NCBI GenBank assembly: GCA_963704075.1
Contig: CAVPGV010000020.1
Location: 1 to 64,000, forward strand
DNA length: 64,000 bases
DNA from: JADKAV01 sp963704075
Lineage (GTDB): Bacteria > Actinomycetota > Actinomycetes > S36-B12 > UBA10799
Direction of reading: 5' to 3'
The notes under the pieces are model-generated. The model did not search any database. It was not told where the DNA came from and saw only the letters and a list, made by a program, of their open reading frames with translations. The stretch's first letter is position 1. Every line of letters starts with the position of its first letter. Both the position numbers and the translations under genes were made by a program. Positions 42,655 to 54,017 of this stretch are shown here, piece after piece.

Positions 42655-44180
42655 TCACTGACCGCCGAGCAGCTTGCTGAACTCGTCGGGCAGCTGATCG
42701 GCGGTGAACGGCTTCGTCGGCGCGTCGGGCGTCTCCGGCGGGGCCGTGGCCTGCTGGGCGCGCTTGGCCGGATTGCCGCTACGACCCTTCTTCGACTTGG
42801 GCGCGGGCTTGGACTTGCCCTTACCCTTCTTGGAGCCAGCTCCCATCCCGGGCATCCCCGGCATGCCGGGCATCCCGCCGCCACCGCGCATCTGCTTCAT
42901 CATCTTCTGCGCCTCGGTGAAACGCTCGACCAGCGAGTTCACATCTGAGACCTGCACCCCGGCACCCTTGGCGATACGGGCACGACGGGAACCGTTGAGG
43001 ATCTTGGTGTCGCGGCGCTCGGCCGGAGTCATCGAATGGATGATGGCCGCGACCCGGTCGATGTCCCGGTCGTCGATCTGTTCGAGCTGCTTGCGGGCGT
43101 CGGCCATGCCGGGCAGCATCCCCAGGAGCTTGCCGATGGATCCCATCTTCTTGACCGCTTGCATCTGCTCGAGGAACTCCTCGAGCGTGAAGGCGTCGCC
43201 ACGCGCGACCTTGTCCGCCATGCGCTGTGCCTGGTCGGCATCGAAGGCACGTTCGGCCTGCTCGATGAGCGTCAGGACGTCACCCATGTCGAGGATGCGG
43301 GACGCCATCCGGTCGGGGTGGAAGACTTCGAGGTCCTCGACCTTCTCCCCGACGGAGGCGAACATGATCGGAGCGCCGGTGGCCTCACGCACGGACAGTG
43401 CCGCACCGCCGCGGGCGTCTCCGTCCAGTTTGGTGAGGATCACGCCGTCGACCCCGACGCCGCTCTGGAAGGCCGCCGCCGTGGTCACCGCATCCTGACC
43501 GATCATCGCGTCGATCACGAGCAGCAGTTCGTCGGGCGAACCGCGTCCCGAATGGCCGCCGCCTGTCCCATCAGTTCTTCGTCGATGGCCAACCGACCCG
43601 CAGTGTCGATGATGACCAGGTCGTGCAGGGACTGCTCGGCGTACCCAAGGGAATCCCGGGCCACGACCACGGGATCGCCGACGCCGTTTCCCGGCTGCGG
43701 CGCGTAACACGCGACCCCGGCGCGCTCCGCGACGATCTGCAACTGGTTCACCGCGTTGGGCCGCTGAAGGTCGGCGGCGACCAGGACCGGCTGGTGTCCC
43801 TTGTCCGCGAGGTGCTTGGCGAGTTTGCCCGCCAGCGTCGTCTTACCCGCACCCTGCAGGCCGAGCAGCATGATGACCGTGGGTGGTTTCTTGGCCAGCC
43901 GCAGGTTGCGGGTCTCACCGCCGAGGATCTCGATCAGTTCCTCGTGAACGATCTTGACGACCTGTTGTGCCGGGTTGAGGCTGGTCGAAACCTCCGCGCC
44001 CGTGGCACGCTCACGCACCCTGGAGGTGAACGTGCGCACCACCGGCAGCGACACGTCGGCCTCGAGCAGCGCTTTGCGGATCTCCCGGATCGTCTCGTCG
44101 ATGTCCGCCTCGGACAGCCGACCCTTTCCGCGCAGACCCTTGAAGGTCGCGGCCAAGCGGTCGGACAGGGAATTGAACAT
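42655..44180 (-). CDS. ffh: Signal recognition particle protein Ffh (frameshifted)
   Basis: Ffh binds SRP RNA and signal sequences and works with FtsY. The N-terminal helical domain starts MFNSLSDRLAATFKGLRGKG; the G domain has GLQGAGKTTLAGKLAKHL, DTAGRLAIDEELM and TKLDGDARGGAAL; the methionine-rich M domain is at the C-terminus (AQKMMKQMRGGGGMPGMPGM). The frame breaks near 43540 as if one base is missing, between AVRP and DELLLVIDA. Repaired length is about 508 residues. Ffh is essential, so this is almost surely a sequence error. Confidence 0.93.
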
Positions 44181-44496
44181 GCATCACTCCTGGGGTCGGA
44201 TTCCAGCGTAACCGCCCGCCGGCCGTCGGACGCCGAGCGTGTGCGATGAGCGCCCTTTGCCAGCGCGTTCAGGAAAGGCGATCTGACAATCAGGGCCGGC
44301 CGACTCCGACAGGCGATGACTCAGACTGACAGATACGAGGTTACGCACAGACGTTGGACTTACGTACGGCCCTGTCTTCAAGCCCTGGCCGCGTCAACTC
44401 CTACGCCTGTGCCAGACGCCCCGAACGACGTGCTCGCAAGTCCGCTCAGTTCACCCGGTCACCTCTGCAACCCGGGAGCGGGGCGAGCATCCGCAT
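44181..44496. other. 316-bp ffh-glnD intergenic region
   Basis: It contains the ffh promoter region, with a minus-strand TACGCT about 25 bp before the ffh start, and the 3' flank of glnD. No gene, RNA gene or repeat is convincing; SRP RNA was looked for and not seen. Confidence 0.5.
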
Positions 44497-46822
44497 TCAG
44501 CTGGTCAACGCCGAACGGACTGCCTGCAGCGCCGCCTGTGCCCGACGCTCTGACAAAGCGTCGCCGGCCTCGTCGGTCAGGAAGAACACGTCCACCACCT
44601 CGGATCCGAGCGTCGAGACCTTGGCGCCGTCCACGTTGAATCCCGCGTGCGCAAGCGCTGAGGTCACCCAGTACAGAAGCCCAGCCCGGTCGTGGGCACG
44701 AACCTCCAGAACGGTGATCCGGCTGGATGCGTCGGCGATGAGAGCCGCTGTCGGGTCCGGGCGGGGATCATCCGCGTTCGCATAGGCACGTTCGCGCTCG
44801 GTCAGCCGCCGCGCGAGATCAAGTTCCCCCGCGATGGATCGGCGCAGGTCCGCTGCCAGCCGATCGGAGGGCGGCGGTTCCCCGAACTTCGTCTGCACCG
44901 TCCACCGGACGACAGCCCGTCCGGCTCGCGAGCGACTGGTGGCCTCACGAACGCTCAGCCGGTTGATCGCCATGACTCCGGCGCAACGGCTGAGCAGCCC
45001 GATCGTGTCCGTCGCGGAGACCAGGATGGACAGTTCACCCTCGTCACGGGGTTCGATGCGCACCTCGACCCCTTCAGCCGACCCACAAGTCCTCGGCAAC
45101 GTCGTCCAGCAGAGGTTCGATGACGACCTCGTCACCGGCCAGCACGCGCGTGGGTCCGGCGCACCAACAGGTCGACCAGATTGGCCTTCCACGGACTCCA
45201 GGCCGCGGGGCCGGTGGCTGCCGCGTCGGCGACGGTGAGCCAGTGCAGCAGATCCAGTACCTCGGCGGTCTCCACCGCCTTCCCGACCGCTTCGATCACG
45301 ACCGGATCGTCGGTGTCGCGCCGGGTTGCCACATCCGGCAGCAACAGATGGTGACGCACCATCTGGACGAGGATGTGCGAGTCGGCGGCGTCGAATCCCA
45401 GATGCGGCGCGAGATCGGCGACCAGACCCACACCGACCTGTGTGTGATCCCCTGGATCGACCTTTGCCGATGTCGTGCAACAGGGCACCCACCAGCAGCA
45501 GATCGGGACGCGAGACTTTGCGCGTGTATCTCGAGGCGGCCACCGCCGTCTCCACGAGGTGTCGGTCGACGGTGTACCTGTGCACGGGGTTGCGTTGCGG
45601 GGCCGAGCGGACCACGTCCCAGCCCGGGATCAGCCGTGAGATCAGATTCGCCTGGTCCAAGGACTCCCAGGCGGGAACCGCAGCTCGACCGGCGCCCAGC
45701 AGACTCACCAGATTCTCCCGCGCCTGCCGCGGCCAGGGGACCGGCAAGGGTGCCGACTCCTGCGCCAGGCGGTCGACGGTGTGTGGCGAGATCCGTAGTC
45801 CCGCCTGCGCCGCAGCCGCAGCGGTCCGAAGCACCAGCACGGGGTCCCGGTCCGGCCGCGCATCGGCGGCCAAGACCACTTCGGAGTCCTGCACGACGAC
45901 GCCTTCGGCCAGGGGTGAACGATCCGAGGCACGACCGATCCTGCGCAAGCGCGGTAGCGACTTGCGTTTGACCTGTCGCCGGACCCGACCCCAGGCCACC
46001 GAGCTGACGAAAGAAATGGTGCGACCCGCTGCACAGACGGCCCGCAACAACTCGTCCTCGTCGGTGTACCCGAGCATCGCTGCGACCTGCGGTTGTTCCT
46101 GCTGGGTGAGACGATCGGTCGTGCGCCCGGTGCTCAAGTGCAGAGCGTCGCGGGCGTCCAGCAGCGTGAGGCGTGCGATGCTCAACGAGTTCTGCGGTGG
46201 ACTGATGATCCAGCTGGCGGCCAAGGCGCGCATCACGGTCAGATCGCGCAGACCACCGTAGGACTCCTTCAAGTCCGGCTCCAGGAGATAGGCGAGCTCA
46301 CCGTGGATCTCGGCGCGCTCCTCGACCCCGGCACGCAGTTCCTCCAAGCGCTGCTTGGCCATCGCACGCCAGTCCCCCAGCACGGTCGACCGGGTCTCCA
46401 CGGTGAGGCGGTCGTCGCCGACGACGGTGCGGGCATCGAGCAGGCCGAGCACAACCTTGAGGTCCTGACCCGCCAGGCGACGCGCCTGAGCGGGGGTCCG
46501 CACGCTGTGGTCCAGACGCACCCCGCTGTCCCAGATCGGGTACCAGATCTTCTCGGCGACGGCGGCCACGTCCTCGACCCGACACCGCCGACGGGTGCAG
46601 AAGCAGGACGTCGATGTCACTGGCCGGGGCCAATTCCCCGCGGCCGTAGCCACCCACGGCGACCAGTGAACACCCCAGTTCGGTTGCACCGGAGGACTGG
46701 AACAGGTCGGTCAGCCAGTCGTCGGTGAGGCCGGTCAGCGCGTGACGGCGGGAAGGCCCGAAACCTGGACGGGCGATAAGGTCCGCACGGGCGGACAGGA
46801 AATCGTTGGCGATCAGACTCAC
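44497..46822 (-). CDS. glnD: Protein-PII uridylyltransferase GlnD (four frame breaks)
   Basis: GlnD senses glutamine and modifies PII; in actinobacteria it adenylylates GlnK/GlnB. Order of domains: nucleotidyltransferase (GGYGRGELAPASDIDVLLLH), GlnE-like helical linker (LEPDLKESYGGLRDLTVMRAL), HD domain (LVGALLHDIGKG), and two ACT domains (LSILVSATDTIGLLSRCAGV; VLEVRAHDRAGLLYWVTSAL). Four extra bases, near 46590, 45460, 45145 and 45083, split it, but all pieces rejoin to give about 773 residues. It follows glnB by 70 bp in the amtB-glnB-glnD order of Streptomyces. The HD and nucleotidyl motifs are intact. Confidence 0.88.
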
Positions 46823-46892
46823 CGTTGTCTCCCCTGGATCGGAAAAGCGACGTGGCGGCGACTGTCCCCCACAGTCGCCGCCACGTCATCGG

Positions 46893-47231
46893 TCACAGCG
46901 CGTCCGCGCCACGCTCTGCGGTCCGCACCCGGACCACACTTTCGACCGGTGACACCCAGACCTTGCCGTCACCGATGCGCCCGGTCTGAGCGCTCTTGAC
47001 GATCACGTCGACCACGCTGTCCGCGTCGTCGTCCTCGACCACCACCTCGATGCGCACCTTGGGTACCAGGTCGACGGTGTACTCCGCGCCCCGGTAGACC
47101 TCGGTGTGCCCGCGCTGACGACCGTAGCCGCTGGCCTCGGAGACCGTCAGTCCGTGGATCCCGAAGGTCTCCAGGGCCGACTTCACGTCGTCGAGTTTGA
47201 AAGGCTTGATGACTGCGGTGACGAGTTTCAT
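46893..47231 (-). CDS. glnB: Nitrogen regulatory protein PII
   Basis: PII reports 2-oxoglutarate and energy state and gates AmtB. The 112-residue protein has the standard fold with VIKPFKLDDVKSAL, the T-loop EVYRGAEYTVDLVPKVRIEV with modifiable Tyr, and GRIGDGKVWVSPVESVVRVRT. Its ATG overlaps the amtB stop (ATGA), so it is the GlnK-type gene, translated with the ammonium channel. The frame is intact. Confidence 0.96.
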   Translation of the reverse strand: MKLVTAVIKPFKLDDVKSALETFGIHGLTVSEASGYGRQRGHTEVYRGAEYTVDLVPKVRIEVVVEDDDADSVVDVIVKSAQTGRIGDGKVWVSPVESVVRVRTAERGADAL

Positions 47232-48554
47232 ACCGTGACCTCTTCCTTCTTCGCTGCGGCCTGACCGACGCCGGCGAACCTGCCGCCGGAGCCGCTCTCG
47301 GCCAGTTCGTATGCCTGCTCGGCGTGGATCGCGAGATCGATCCCGCCGATCTCGTCCTCATCGGGGATCCGCATGCCGAGGGTGGCATCGAGGATCTTGG
47401 CGATGATGAATGCGATCACGAACGAGTAGACCATCACCGCGACCGCGGCGATCAACTGCGACCAGAACTGCGTCAGACCACCGCCGTAGAACAACCCGTT
47501 GACGCCGGCCGGAGCCGCCTCGGTGGCCAGGAATCCGATCAGCAGCGTGCCGACCAGACCACCGACCAGGTGAACACCGACCACGTCCAGCGAGTCGTCG
47601 TAGCCCAGGCGGTACTTCAGTCCGACCGCCAGGGCACACAGCACACCCGCCGTCGCACCCAGCGCGATCGCTCCGAGCGGGCTGACCGACGAGCCCGCGG
47701 GGGTGATCGCCACCAGACCGGCGACGATGCCGGATGCGGCGCCGAGGCTGGTGGCGTGACCGTCGCGGATCTTCTCCGTGAGCAGCCACCCGATGCCGGC
47801 CGCACAGGTCGCGATGAACGTGTTCATGAACACCACGGCCGCGGTGTTGTTGGCGGCCAGTGCCGATCCGGCGTTGAAGCCGAACCAGCCGAACCACAGC
47901 AGGCCGGCACCGATCATGACCAGCGTCAGGTTGTGCGGCTTCATCGGGGTCTTGGGCCAGCCCAGACGCTTGCCGAGCACGATCGCCAGCGCCAGCCCTG
48001 CAGCACCGGCATTGATGTGGACCGCGGTTCCACCGGCGAAGTCGATCGCCGGTGTGCCGCCGAGCGGGCCGAGGCCCTCGAAGATCCAGCCGCCAGCGCC
48101 CCATACCCAGTGCGCGACCGGGAAGTACACCAGCGTCGCCCAGATCCCGGCGAACACCATCCACATACCGAACTTCACGCGATCGGCGATGGCACCGGCG
48201 ATCAGCGCCACGGTGATGGTCGCGAACATGGCCTGGAATGCCACGAAGCTCATCGCCGGGAACACCGCAGCCGGGTCATCGGTCATCAGACCGTTGAGTC
48301 CGGCGATATTCGGTGAGGCTGCCGACCAGCCCGTTGCCGACGTCCGTGCCGAACGTCATCGAGTAGCCGTAAAGCACCCACAAGATGCCGACGAGGAACA
48401 CTGCCCCCATCACCATCATCATCATGTTCAGCACAGCCTTCGCACGTGTCATGCCGCCGTAGAAAAACGCTAGGCCGGGCAACATGAGCAGCACGAGGGC
48501 CGCGCTGGTGAGAATCCAGGCGGTGTCGCCTGCACTCAAGACGGATTCTTCCAT
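47228..48554 (-). CDS. amtB: Ammonium transporter (frameshifted)
   Basis: AmtB conducts ammonium across the membrane. The 441-residue protein (after repair) has about 11 membrane helices, PGLAFFYGGMTRAKAVLNMM, VAHWVWGAGGWIF with a channel His, DFAGGTAVHINAGAAGLALA and GVHLVGGLVGTLLIGF. The ATG at 48554 follows GAGGAGA. One extra base near 48311 interrupts LVGSLT from NIAGLNGLMTDD. It is first in the amtB-glnB-glnD operon, with a GlnR-like site about 90 bp upstream. Confidence 0.92.
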
Positions 48555-48643
48555 CGTCGCGCATCTCCTCTTCTCCCCATCGGGTGTCTCCCTCGGGATG
48601 ACTGAAGCCTTACCCGCGCGTGTTACACGACTTGCGGCCTGAG

Positions 48644-48691
48644 GTTTCGCGCATGTGACGGATCCGGGGGTTCGCGTTAACACTGTGTTTC
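48644..48691 (-). promoter_or_regulatory. GlnR-like boxes upstream of amtB
   Basis: On the minus strand GTCAC-N6-GAAAC (48659 to 48644) fits the GlnR consensus GTNAC-N6-GNAAC exactly. About 32 bp upstream lies GAAAC-N6-TTAAC (48691-48676), a weaker second pair. The sites are about 90 and 120 bp before the amtB start. Nitrogen-limited activation by GlnR is well known for this operon in Streptomyces; here it is inferred. Confidence 0.5.
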
Positions 48692-48833
48692 GTAGCCATT
48701 CGGCTGACAGGCCTGACTGGGCCGTGCTGGATCTGGCTCTTGATGGCGTTGCGACAAAGGCGCCCCCGACGGTCGATCCGGGTCGCGGCGAATCCTGCGT
48801 TTTGGACAGCTCGAATCCAACCTTTGGCTGGTC

Positions 48834-48930
48834 GAGGGCGGTGCTCCTTCAGACGAGGGCGGTGCTCCTTCAGACGAGGGCGGTGCTCCTTCAGACGAGG
48901 GCGGTGCTCCTTCAGACGAGGGCGGTGCTG
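48834..48930. repeat. Four-copy 21-bp tandem repeat
   Basis: A 21-bp unit beginning GAGGGCGGTGCTCC and ending TTCAGAC occurs four times without change (48834-48917), followed by 13 bp of a fifth copy. It lies between the amtB promoter and the ftsY hairpins. Exact identity suggests recent expansion. Confidence 0.9.
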
Positions 48931-48956
48931 TTGGGCACTCCGGCGCTCAAGAATGG

Positions 48957-49011
48957 CCAACAACGCCGCCCTCAACGGCGGCCGACCCCAACAACGCCGC
49001 CCTCAACGGCG
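48957..49011 (-). terminator. Duplicated hairpin downstream of ftsY
   Basis: Two copies of a 24-bp segment with period 31 (48957-48980 and 48988-49011) each hold the stem CGCCG/CGGCG. They lie 37-90 bp after the ftsY stop on its strand and may stop transcription from ftsY, although no T-tract is present. Confidence 0.4.
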
Positions 49012-49047
49012 CATCAAGCGGCGGCCGGGCGCACCCGGCAACCGGCG

Positions 49048-50190
49048 CTAGTCCAGCAGGGCGCTCACGAAGGCGTCCGGGTCGAAGGGGGCCAGATCGT
49101 CGGGGCCTTCGCCCAGTCCGACAAGTTTGACGGGGACGCCCAACTCGCGCTGAACGGCGACCACGATGCCGCCCTTGGCCGTCCCATCGAGTTTGGTCAG
49201 GACCACGCCGGTGACATCGACGACCTCGCTGAAGACCCGGGCCTGCGCCAGGCCGTTCTGTCCGGTGGTCGCATCGAGCACGAGCAGCACCTCGTCGACC
49301 GGGCCCTGCTTGTTGACGACCCGCTTGATTTTGCCGAGTTCGTCCATCAGCCCGACCTTGGTGTGCAACCGGCCGGCCGTGTCGATGACCACACAATCGG
49401 CCTGTTCCGCGTTGGCCTGAGCAACCGCATCGAAGGCGACAGCGGCGGGGTCGGAGGCCTCCGGACCCCGCACGACCTGCGCACCCACCCGGTCGCCCCA
49501 GGTCTGCAGTTGATCGGCGGCAGCTGCCCGGAACGTGTCGGCGGCTCCGAGGACGACGGTGTGCCCGTCGGCGACCAGGACCCGGGCGAGTTTGCCGGTG
49601 GTCGTGGTCTTACCCGTGCCATTGACGCCGACCACCATGATCACCGCGGGGCGCTGCCCCTGTCGCGAGGCGACCAGGGACCGGTCCATGTCCGGACCCA
49701 CGAGGGCCAGCAACTCCTCATGCAGCGCCGACTGCCAGTCCACGTCGGAGTCGACCCGCAGGCGCGTGCGCAACCGTTCCACCAGATCCCCGGACGCCTC
49801 CACCCCGAGGTCGGACATGATCAAGGTGTCCTCGATCTCCTCCCAGGTGGCCTCGTCGAGTTTGTCGCTGGTCAACAGGGCGAGCAAACCACGGCCGATC
49901 GCGCTGTTGGACCGGGCCAGGCGGGCCTTGAGCGCCGCTAGCCGGCCCTTCGTCGGCTTGGGCCGCTCGATCTCGATGGTCGGGGCACCGCCCTGCTCGG
50001 GCAGGACCACGTCCTCGACCGTGGGCAGCGGCGTGTCACGGGGTTCGGTCGCATCGTCCCCGACGCCCGGGATGACCTCCGGGGGCGGCGGGGGCTGCAC
50101 CCGACGACCGGCGACAAGCCGCAGACCGATGACGACGGCGACAACGAGCAAGAAGACGCCAAGAACGATGTAGAGAATGGGATCCACCAT
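49048..50190 (-). CDS. ftsY: SRP receptor FtsY
   Basis: FtsY is the SRP receptor GTPase. The 380-residue protein begins with a membrane anchor (VDPILYIVLGVFLLVVAVVIG), has an acidic linker (about 40-90), and the NG domain with GVNGTGKTTTTGKLARVL, DTFRAAAADQL, VIDTAGRLHTKVGLMDEL and TKLDGTAKGGIVV. The ATG at 50190 is chosen to include the anchor without extra sequence. The frame is intact. It lies immediately after smc. Confidence 0.95.
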   Translation of the reverse strand: MVDPILYIVLGVFLLVVAVVIGLRLVAGRRVQPPPPPEVIPGVGDDATEPRDTPLPTVEDVVLPEQGGAPTIEIERPKPTKGRLAALKARLARSNSAIGRGLLALLTSDKLDEATWEEIEDTLIMSDLGVEASGDLVERLRTRLRVDSDVDWQSALHEELLALVGPDMDRSLVASRQGQRPAVIMVVGVNGTGKTTTTGKLARVLVADGHTVVLGAADTFRAAAADQLQTWGDRVGAQVVRGPEASDPAAVAFDAVAQANAEQADCVVIDTAGRLHTKVGLMDELGKIKRVVNKQGPVDEVLLVLDATTGQNGLAQARVFSEVVDVTGVVLTKLDGTAKGGIVVAVQRELGVPVKLVGLGEGPDDLAPFDPDAFVSALLD

Positions 50191-50324
50191 CCCAGTGTGA
50201 CGGACGGGCGCCGCCGCCACCTCGACTGGCTGCGAGGGAGGTTGATCGCAGGTGGACTTTGGACGAAATCAACCAGTAGGTGACCGTCTGCGTCCGAAGT
50301 CCCCGCTCACGACGCCCCAGAGCA

Positions 50325-53300
50325 TCAGACCGGCTGCAGTTGCCGCATCCGCTGGCTGATCACCTGCGTGACACCAGCGCGCATCGTGACCCCGTAGAGG
50401 GCGTCCGCCATCTCCATCGTGCGCTTCTGGTGGGTGATGATCATCAACTGCGAGGTCTCCCGGAGCTCCTCGAGCAGACCCATGAGGCGTCCGAGGTTGA
50501 CATCGTCGAGTGCCGCCTCGACCTCGTCCAGCAGGTAGAACGGCGAGGGCCTCGCCTTGAACAGGGCCACCAGGAAGGCCACGGCGGTGAGGCTGCGCTC
50601 CCCACCCGATAGCAAGGAAAGGCGCTTGATCTTCTTGCCGGGCGGGCGGGCCTCCACCTCGACACCGGTGATGAGCAGGTCGTCGGGATCGGTGAGGACC
50701 AACCGCCCCTGACCACCGGGGAACAAGCGGGCGAAAGCGTGCTCGAACTCCCGTGCCACATCGGAATAGGCCTCGGAGAAGACCTGTTGCACGCGGGCGT
50801 CCACATCGGCCACGAGGGCCAGCAGATCCTCTCGGCTCTTCTTCACGTCCTCGATCTGCGTGACCAGATGAGTGTGGCGCTCCTCCATGGCAGCGAACTC
50901 CTCGAGGGCCAGCGGGTTGACCCGGCCGAGCAGGGCCAACCCCCGCTCCGCCTCCTTGAGGCGCCGCTGCTGCTGGACGCGCTCGAACGGGATCGGATCC
51001 CCGTCGGCCACCTCGATCATCTGATCGGGACCGTATTCGGCCACCAGGTTGTCGATGGTGAGCCCGTACTCCTCCAGGGCCTTCTCCGTCAGTTGTTCGA
51101 GGGTTGCGCGTTTGCCTGCGCGCAGCACCTCGTCGCGGTGGACATCCTGGGTGAGCCGTTCGACCTCCGCGGCCAGTTCCAGCGCTGCCGAGCGCGCCTG
51201 CGCGTGGTCGGACTGCAGCTTCTCCTGTTCGGCCTCCAGCGAGCTCAGGTGCGACTCCGCGGCTGCGGCGTCCTGTTCCACGAGGGCCGCGGCTCGGCGC
51301 GCCAGTTCCTCCAACCGGCCCAATTCGACCAGAGCATGCTCGCGCTGGACACGTCGCCGGGCTGCCGCCTCGACGGCCTCCCGGGCCTGCTGGGCCTGCT
51401 CGACGAGTTCGGCGTGCTTGGCCTGCAGTGAGGCGTGCCGCTCGTGGGCGGATCGTGCGTTGAGTCCGGTCTCGTGGTGGGCCTGCCGTGCCTGTTCCTG
51501 GCGCGTGAGCAGTGCGTGCAGCCGCGATCGGTCGACGGTCGGGGCACCGGCCTGTTCGAGTTCCTGGAGCCGGTCACGGGCCGCCTGCAGGTCAGCGGTG
51601 TGTTCGGCAAGCGCGGCGGCCACCTCGCCCTTCTCGGCGATCAGTTGTTCCAGCCGGCGTGCTGTGGTGGCTGCCCGCTGCCGCACGTGGACATCCCGCT
51701 CGGCCCGGGCAGCTGCCTGGGCCTGCTGGGCGGCAACCTGGTTGCGCACCTCGTCGCGCTCCTGACGCGCCTGCGCCGCCCGGGCCTCGACCCGCGCGAC
51801 ATGATCCACTGCCCGCCGCCAGCATCCCTCGGTCGAGACCAACTCCTCGGTCGCCTGTTCCAGCGCGTTGCGTAGTGCGATGACGTTGGCGCCTTCCGAG
51901 CCCTGCGCTGCGATCCCCCGCCCGAGCATCTGGCCGTCCACCGTGGCCACCAGTACGTCGGGGTGTTCATCCACGATGCCTTGAGCGGCCGACAGGTCCG
52001 GCGCCACGACTGCGCCGGCCAGCATCTGCGACAGCGCGCCGCGCAGGTGATCGGGTGCCTCGATGTAGTTCAGGGCGGCGTCCGGATGTGAAGCGACCGC
52101 GTTCCTCGTGCCCGGTACCACCAGGCGGACCGACCGGTCGGCGTCGATCCCACCGAGGACCTCGTGCACGCTGACACCTTCGCGCAGCACCCGCGCCCTG
52201 GCCAGTGCCCCGAGCAGGATCGCGACCGCCTTCTCGTAGCCGGGACGCACCCGGATGACGCTGTCCAAGGTGCCTTCCTGTCGGTCGGCGCCCAGCGTGT
52301 CGTCGTCCGTGTCCGCCACCGCTGACCGCAGAGCCTCACAGCGCGCCGTCAGGGATGCACGCTTCTGCTCCTGCGTCGAGAGTTCCGCTCTGGCCAGTTC
52401 GACGTCGCGTTCAGCCGCGCGCATCCTCTCGTCGGCCTGCGACATGTCCACGATGTCCTCGTGTGCCGGCTCGGGATCAAGGTCGGCAACAGCAGCCGCC
52501 GCGTCGCGCGCCTCACGGGCAACGCTGTCGTGCTGCTGGTCCAGATGATCGGCACGAGCCGTCGTGGACTCCACCAGGCGGACCCCACCGGCCACCGCCT
52601 GCTCGGCGGCCGCGACGTGCTGACGGTATTCGGTCAGAGCCGCCTCCGCCGACGCGATCAGCGACTGTTCCTCGCGGACCTCGCGGGCGACTCCTTCGGC
52701 GGCATCGCGGGCCCGCTCGAACTCACCCTGTGCCGCAGCCACCACACGCGCCTGATCGGCGATCTCCAGTTCGACCGCCTCCCCGGCACGTTGGATCTCC
52801 TCGGGATCCACCCCGAAGCTGAACTCCAGCTGTTCGCGTTCCAGCGACCTGCGTCGCTCCACGATCAGGGCCACGAGGCCACTGATCCGCTCACGCAGAC
52901 GCGTCAGATCCAGTGAGCGACTGCGCCCGGAGTGCAGTTGCGGGGCCACCTGCTGCAATCGGTCTTCCAGGTCGGCCTCCTGCGACCGAGCGGCACGCAA
53001 CTGTTCCTCGACGCGTTCCCGTTCGGCCTTCGCGGCACTCTCATCGGCCTGCTCGTCGACCAGGTCGCGCTGTCACACCCGCCACCTCGTCGGCCAGTAA
53101 TCTCAGCCGGGCGTCCCGGACATCGGCCTGAATGGTCGCTGCCCGTCGTGCGACCTCCGCCTGCCGGCCCAGCGGCTTGAGCTGGCGGCGCAATTCGGTC
53201 GACAGATCCGTGAGCCGCTGCAGGTTCTGCTGGATCTGCTCCAGCTTGCGCAGGGCCTTCTCCTTGCGCCGGCGGTGCTTGAGGACACCGGCGGCCTCTT

Positions 53301-53784
53301 CGATGAAACCGCGGCGGTCCTCCGGACTGGCGTGCAGGATCGCATCGAGACGACCCTGGCCGACGATCACATGCATCTCACGGCCGATCCCGGAGTCCGC
53401 CAGCAGTTCCTGAACGTCGAGCAGACGGCAGGTCTGACCGTTGATGGCGTACTCCGAACCACCACTGCGGAACAGTGTGCGCCGGATCGTCACCTCGGTG
53501 TAGTCGATGGGCAGCGCCCCGTCGGAGTTGTCGATCGTCAGTTCCACCTCGGCGCGGCCCAGGGGGGCTTTGCCCGAGGTTCCCGCGAAGATGACGTCGT
53601 CCATCTTCCCGCCGCGCAGGCTCTTGGCCCCTTGCTCACCCATGACCCAGGCGATCGCATCGACGACATTCGACTTGCCCGAACCGTTGGGACCCACGAC
53701 ACAGGTGATGCCCGGCTCGAGGTCGATGGTCGTCGACGACGCGAAGGACTTGAAGCCCCGTAGGGTCAGACTCCTGAGATGCAC
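50325..53784 (-). CDS. smc: Chromosome segregation protein SMC (frameshifted)
   Basis: SMC organises and separates chromosomes with ScpA/B. The ATP head is formed by Walker A VVGPNGSGKSNVVDAIAWVMG and the C-terminal LSGGERSLTAVAFLVALF (signature) with YLLDEVEAALDDVN (Walker B). Two long coiled coils (about 170-490 and 650-960) flank a hinge near residues 500-650 (GYEKAVAILLGALARARVL). The GTG at 53784 has AGGAGG upstream. One extra base near 53070 breaks the first coiled coil. Repaired length is about 1152 residues. It precedes ftsY. Confidence 0.93.
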
Positions 53785-54004
53785 TCCAGTGCCTCCTGCC
53801 GCAGCATCAACCACGGGCCGGGTCGGCCCGCCGACGGGGAAGACTGTCAGCGTAACCCTGAAACGGGCGGGTCCCCGTCAGCGCCACGCAGGGGCGGTCG
53901 CGCTGACACGAAGTGCGGCGGACCGGGAACTCAGCGGCCGTCGTCGTGCCTTCATCCAGCAACCCGGCCAAGCGTTGGATCACACGGTGAACCCGCGCTC
54001 TCCC

Positions 54005-54010
54005 TACACT
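54005..54010 (+). promoter_or_regulatory. Candidate -10 box for GNAT gene
   Basis: TACACT ends 7 nt before the ATG at 54018, again the leaderless arrangement, in the 233-bp divergent region with smc. Confidence 0.45.
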
Positions 54011-54017
54011 GCCCAGC

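Larger units (their letters stand above)
48555..49047. other. 493-bp amtB-ftsY intergenic region
   Basis: It holds, from amtB outward, a GlnR-like box (48644-48691), four 21-bp tandem repeats, and two hairpins downstream of ftsY. No gene is supported despite open frames, which are repeat-driven. Confidence 0.6.

Noticed and set aside
5016..44180. tRNA genes in the intergenic gaps
   Set aside because: No sequence with a T-loop GTTCRAATC-type motif and cloverleaf spacing was seen.
44181..44496. Possible SRP RNA gene beside ffh
   Set aside because: No helix-8 GGAA tetraloop structure or matching long stem could be found.
48834..48930. CRISPR-like regular repeat
   Set aside because: Four identical 21-bp units with no spacers; no cas genes in the window.
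48655..49941. Plus-strand frame covering the 21-bp repeats and opposite ftsY
   Set aside because: It is a repeat-driven frame fused to the antisense of ftsY.
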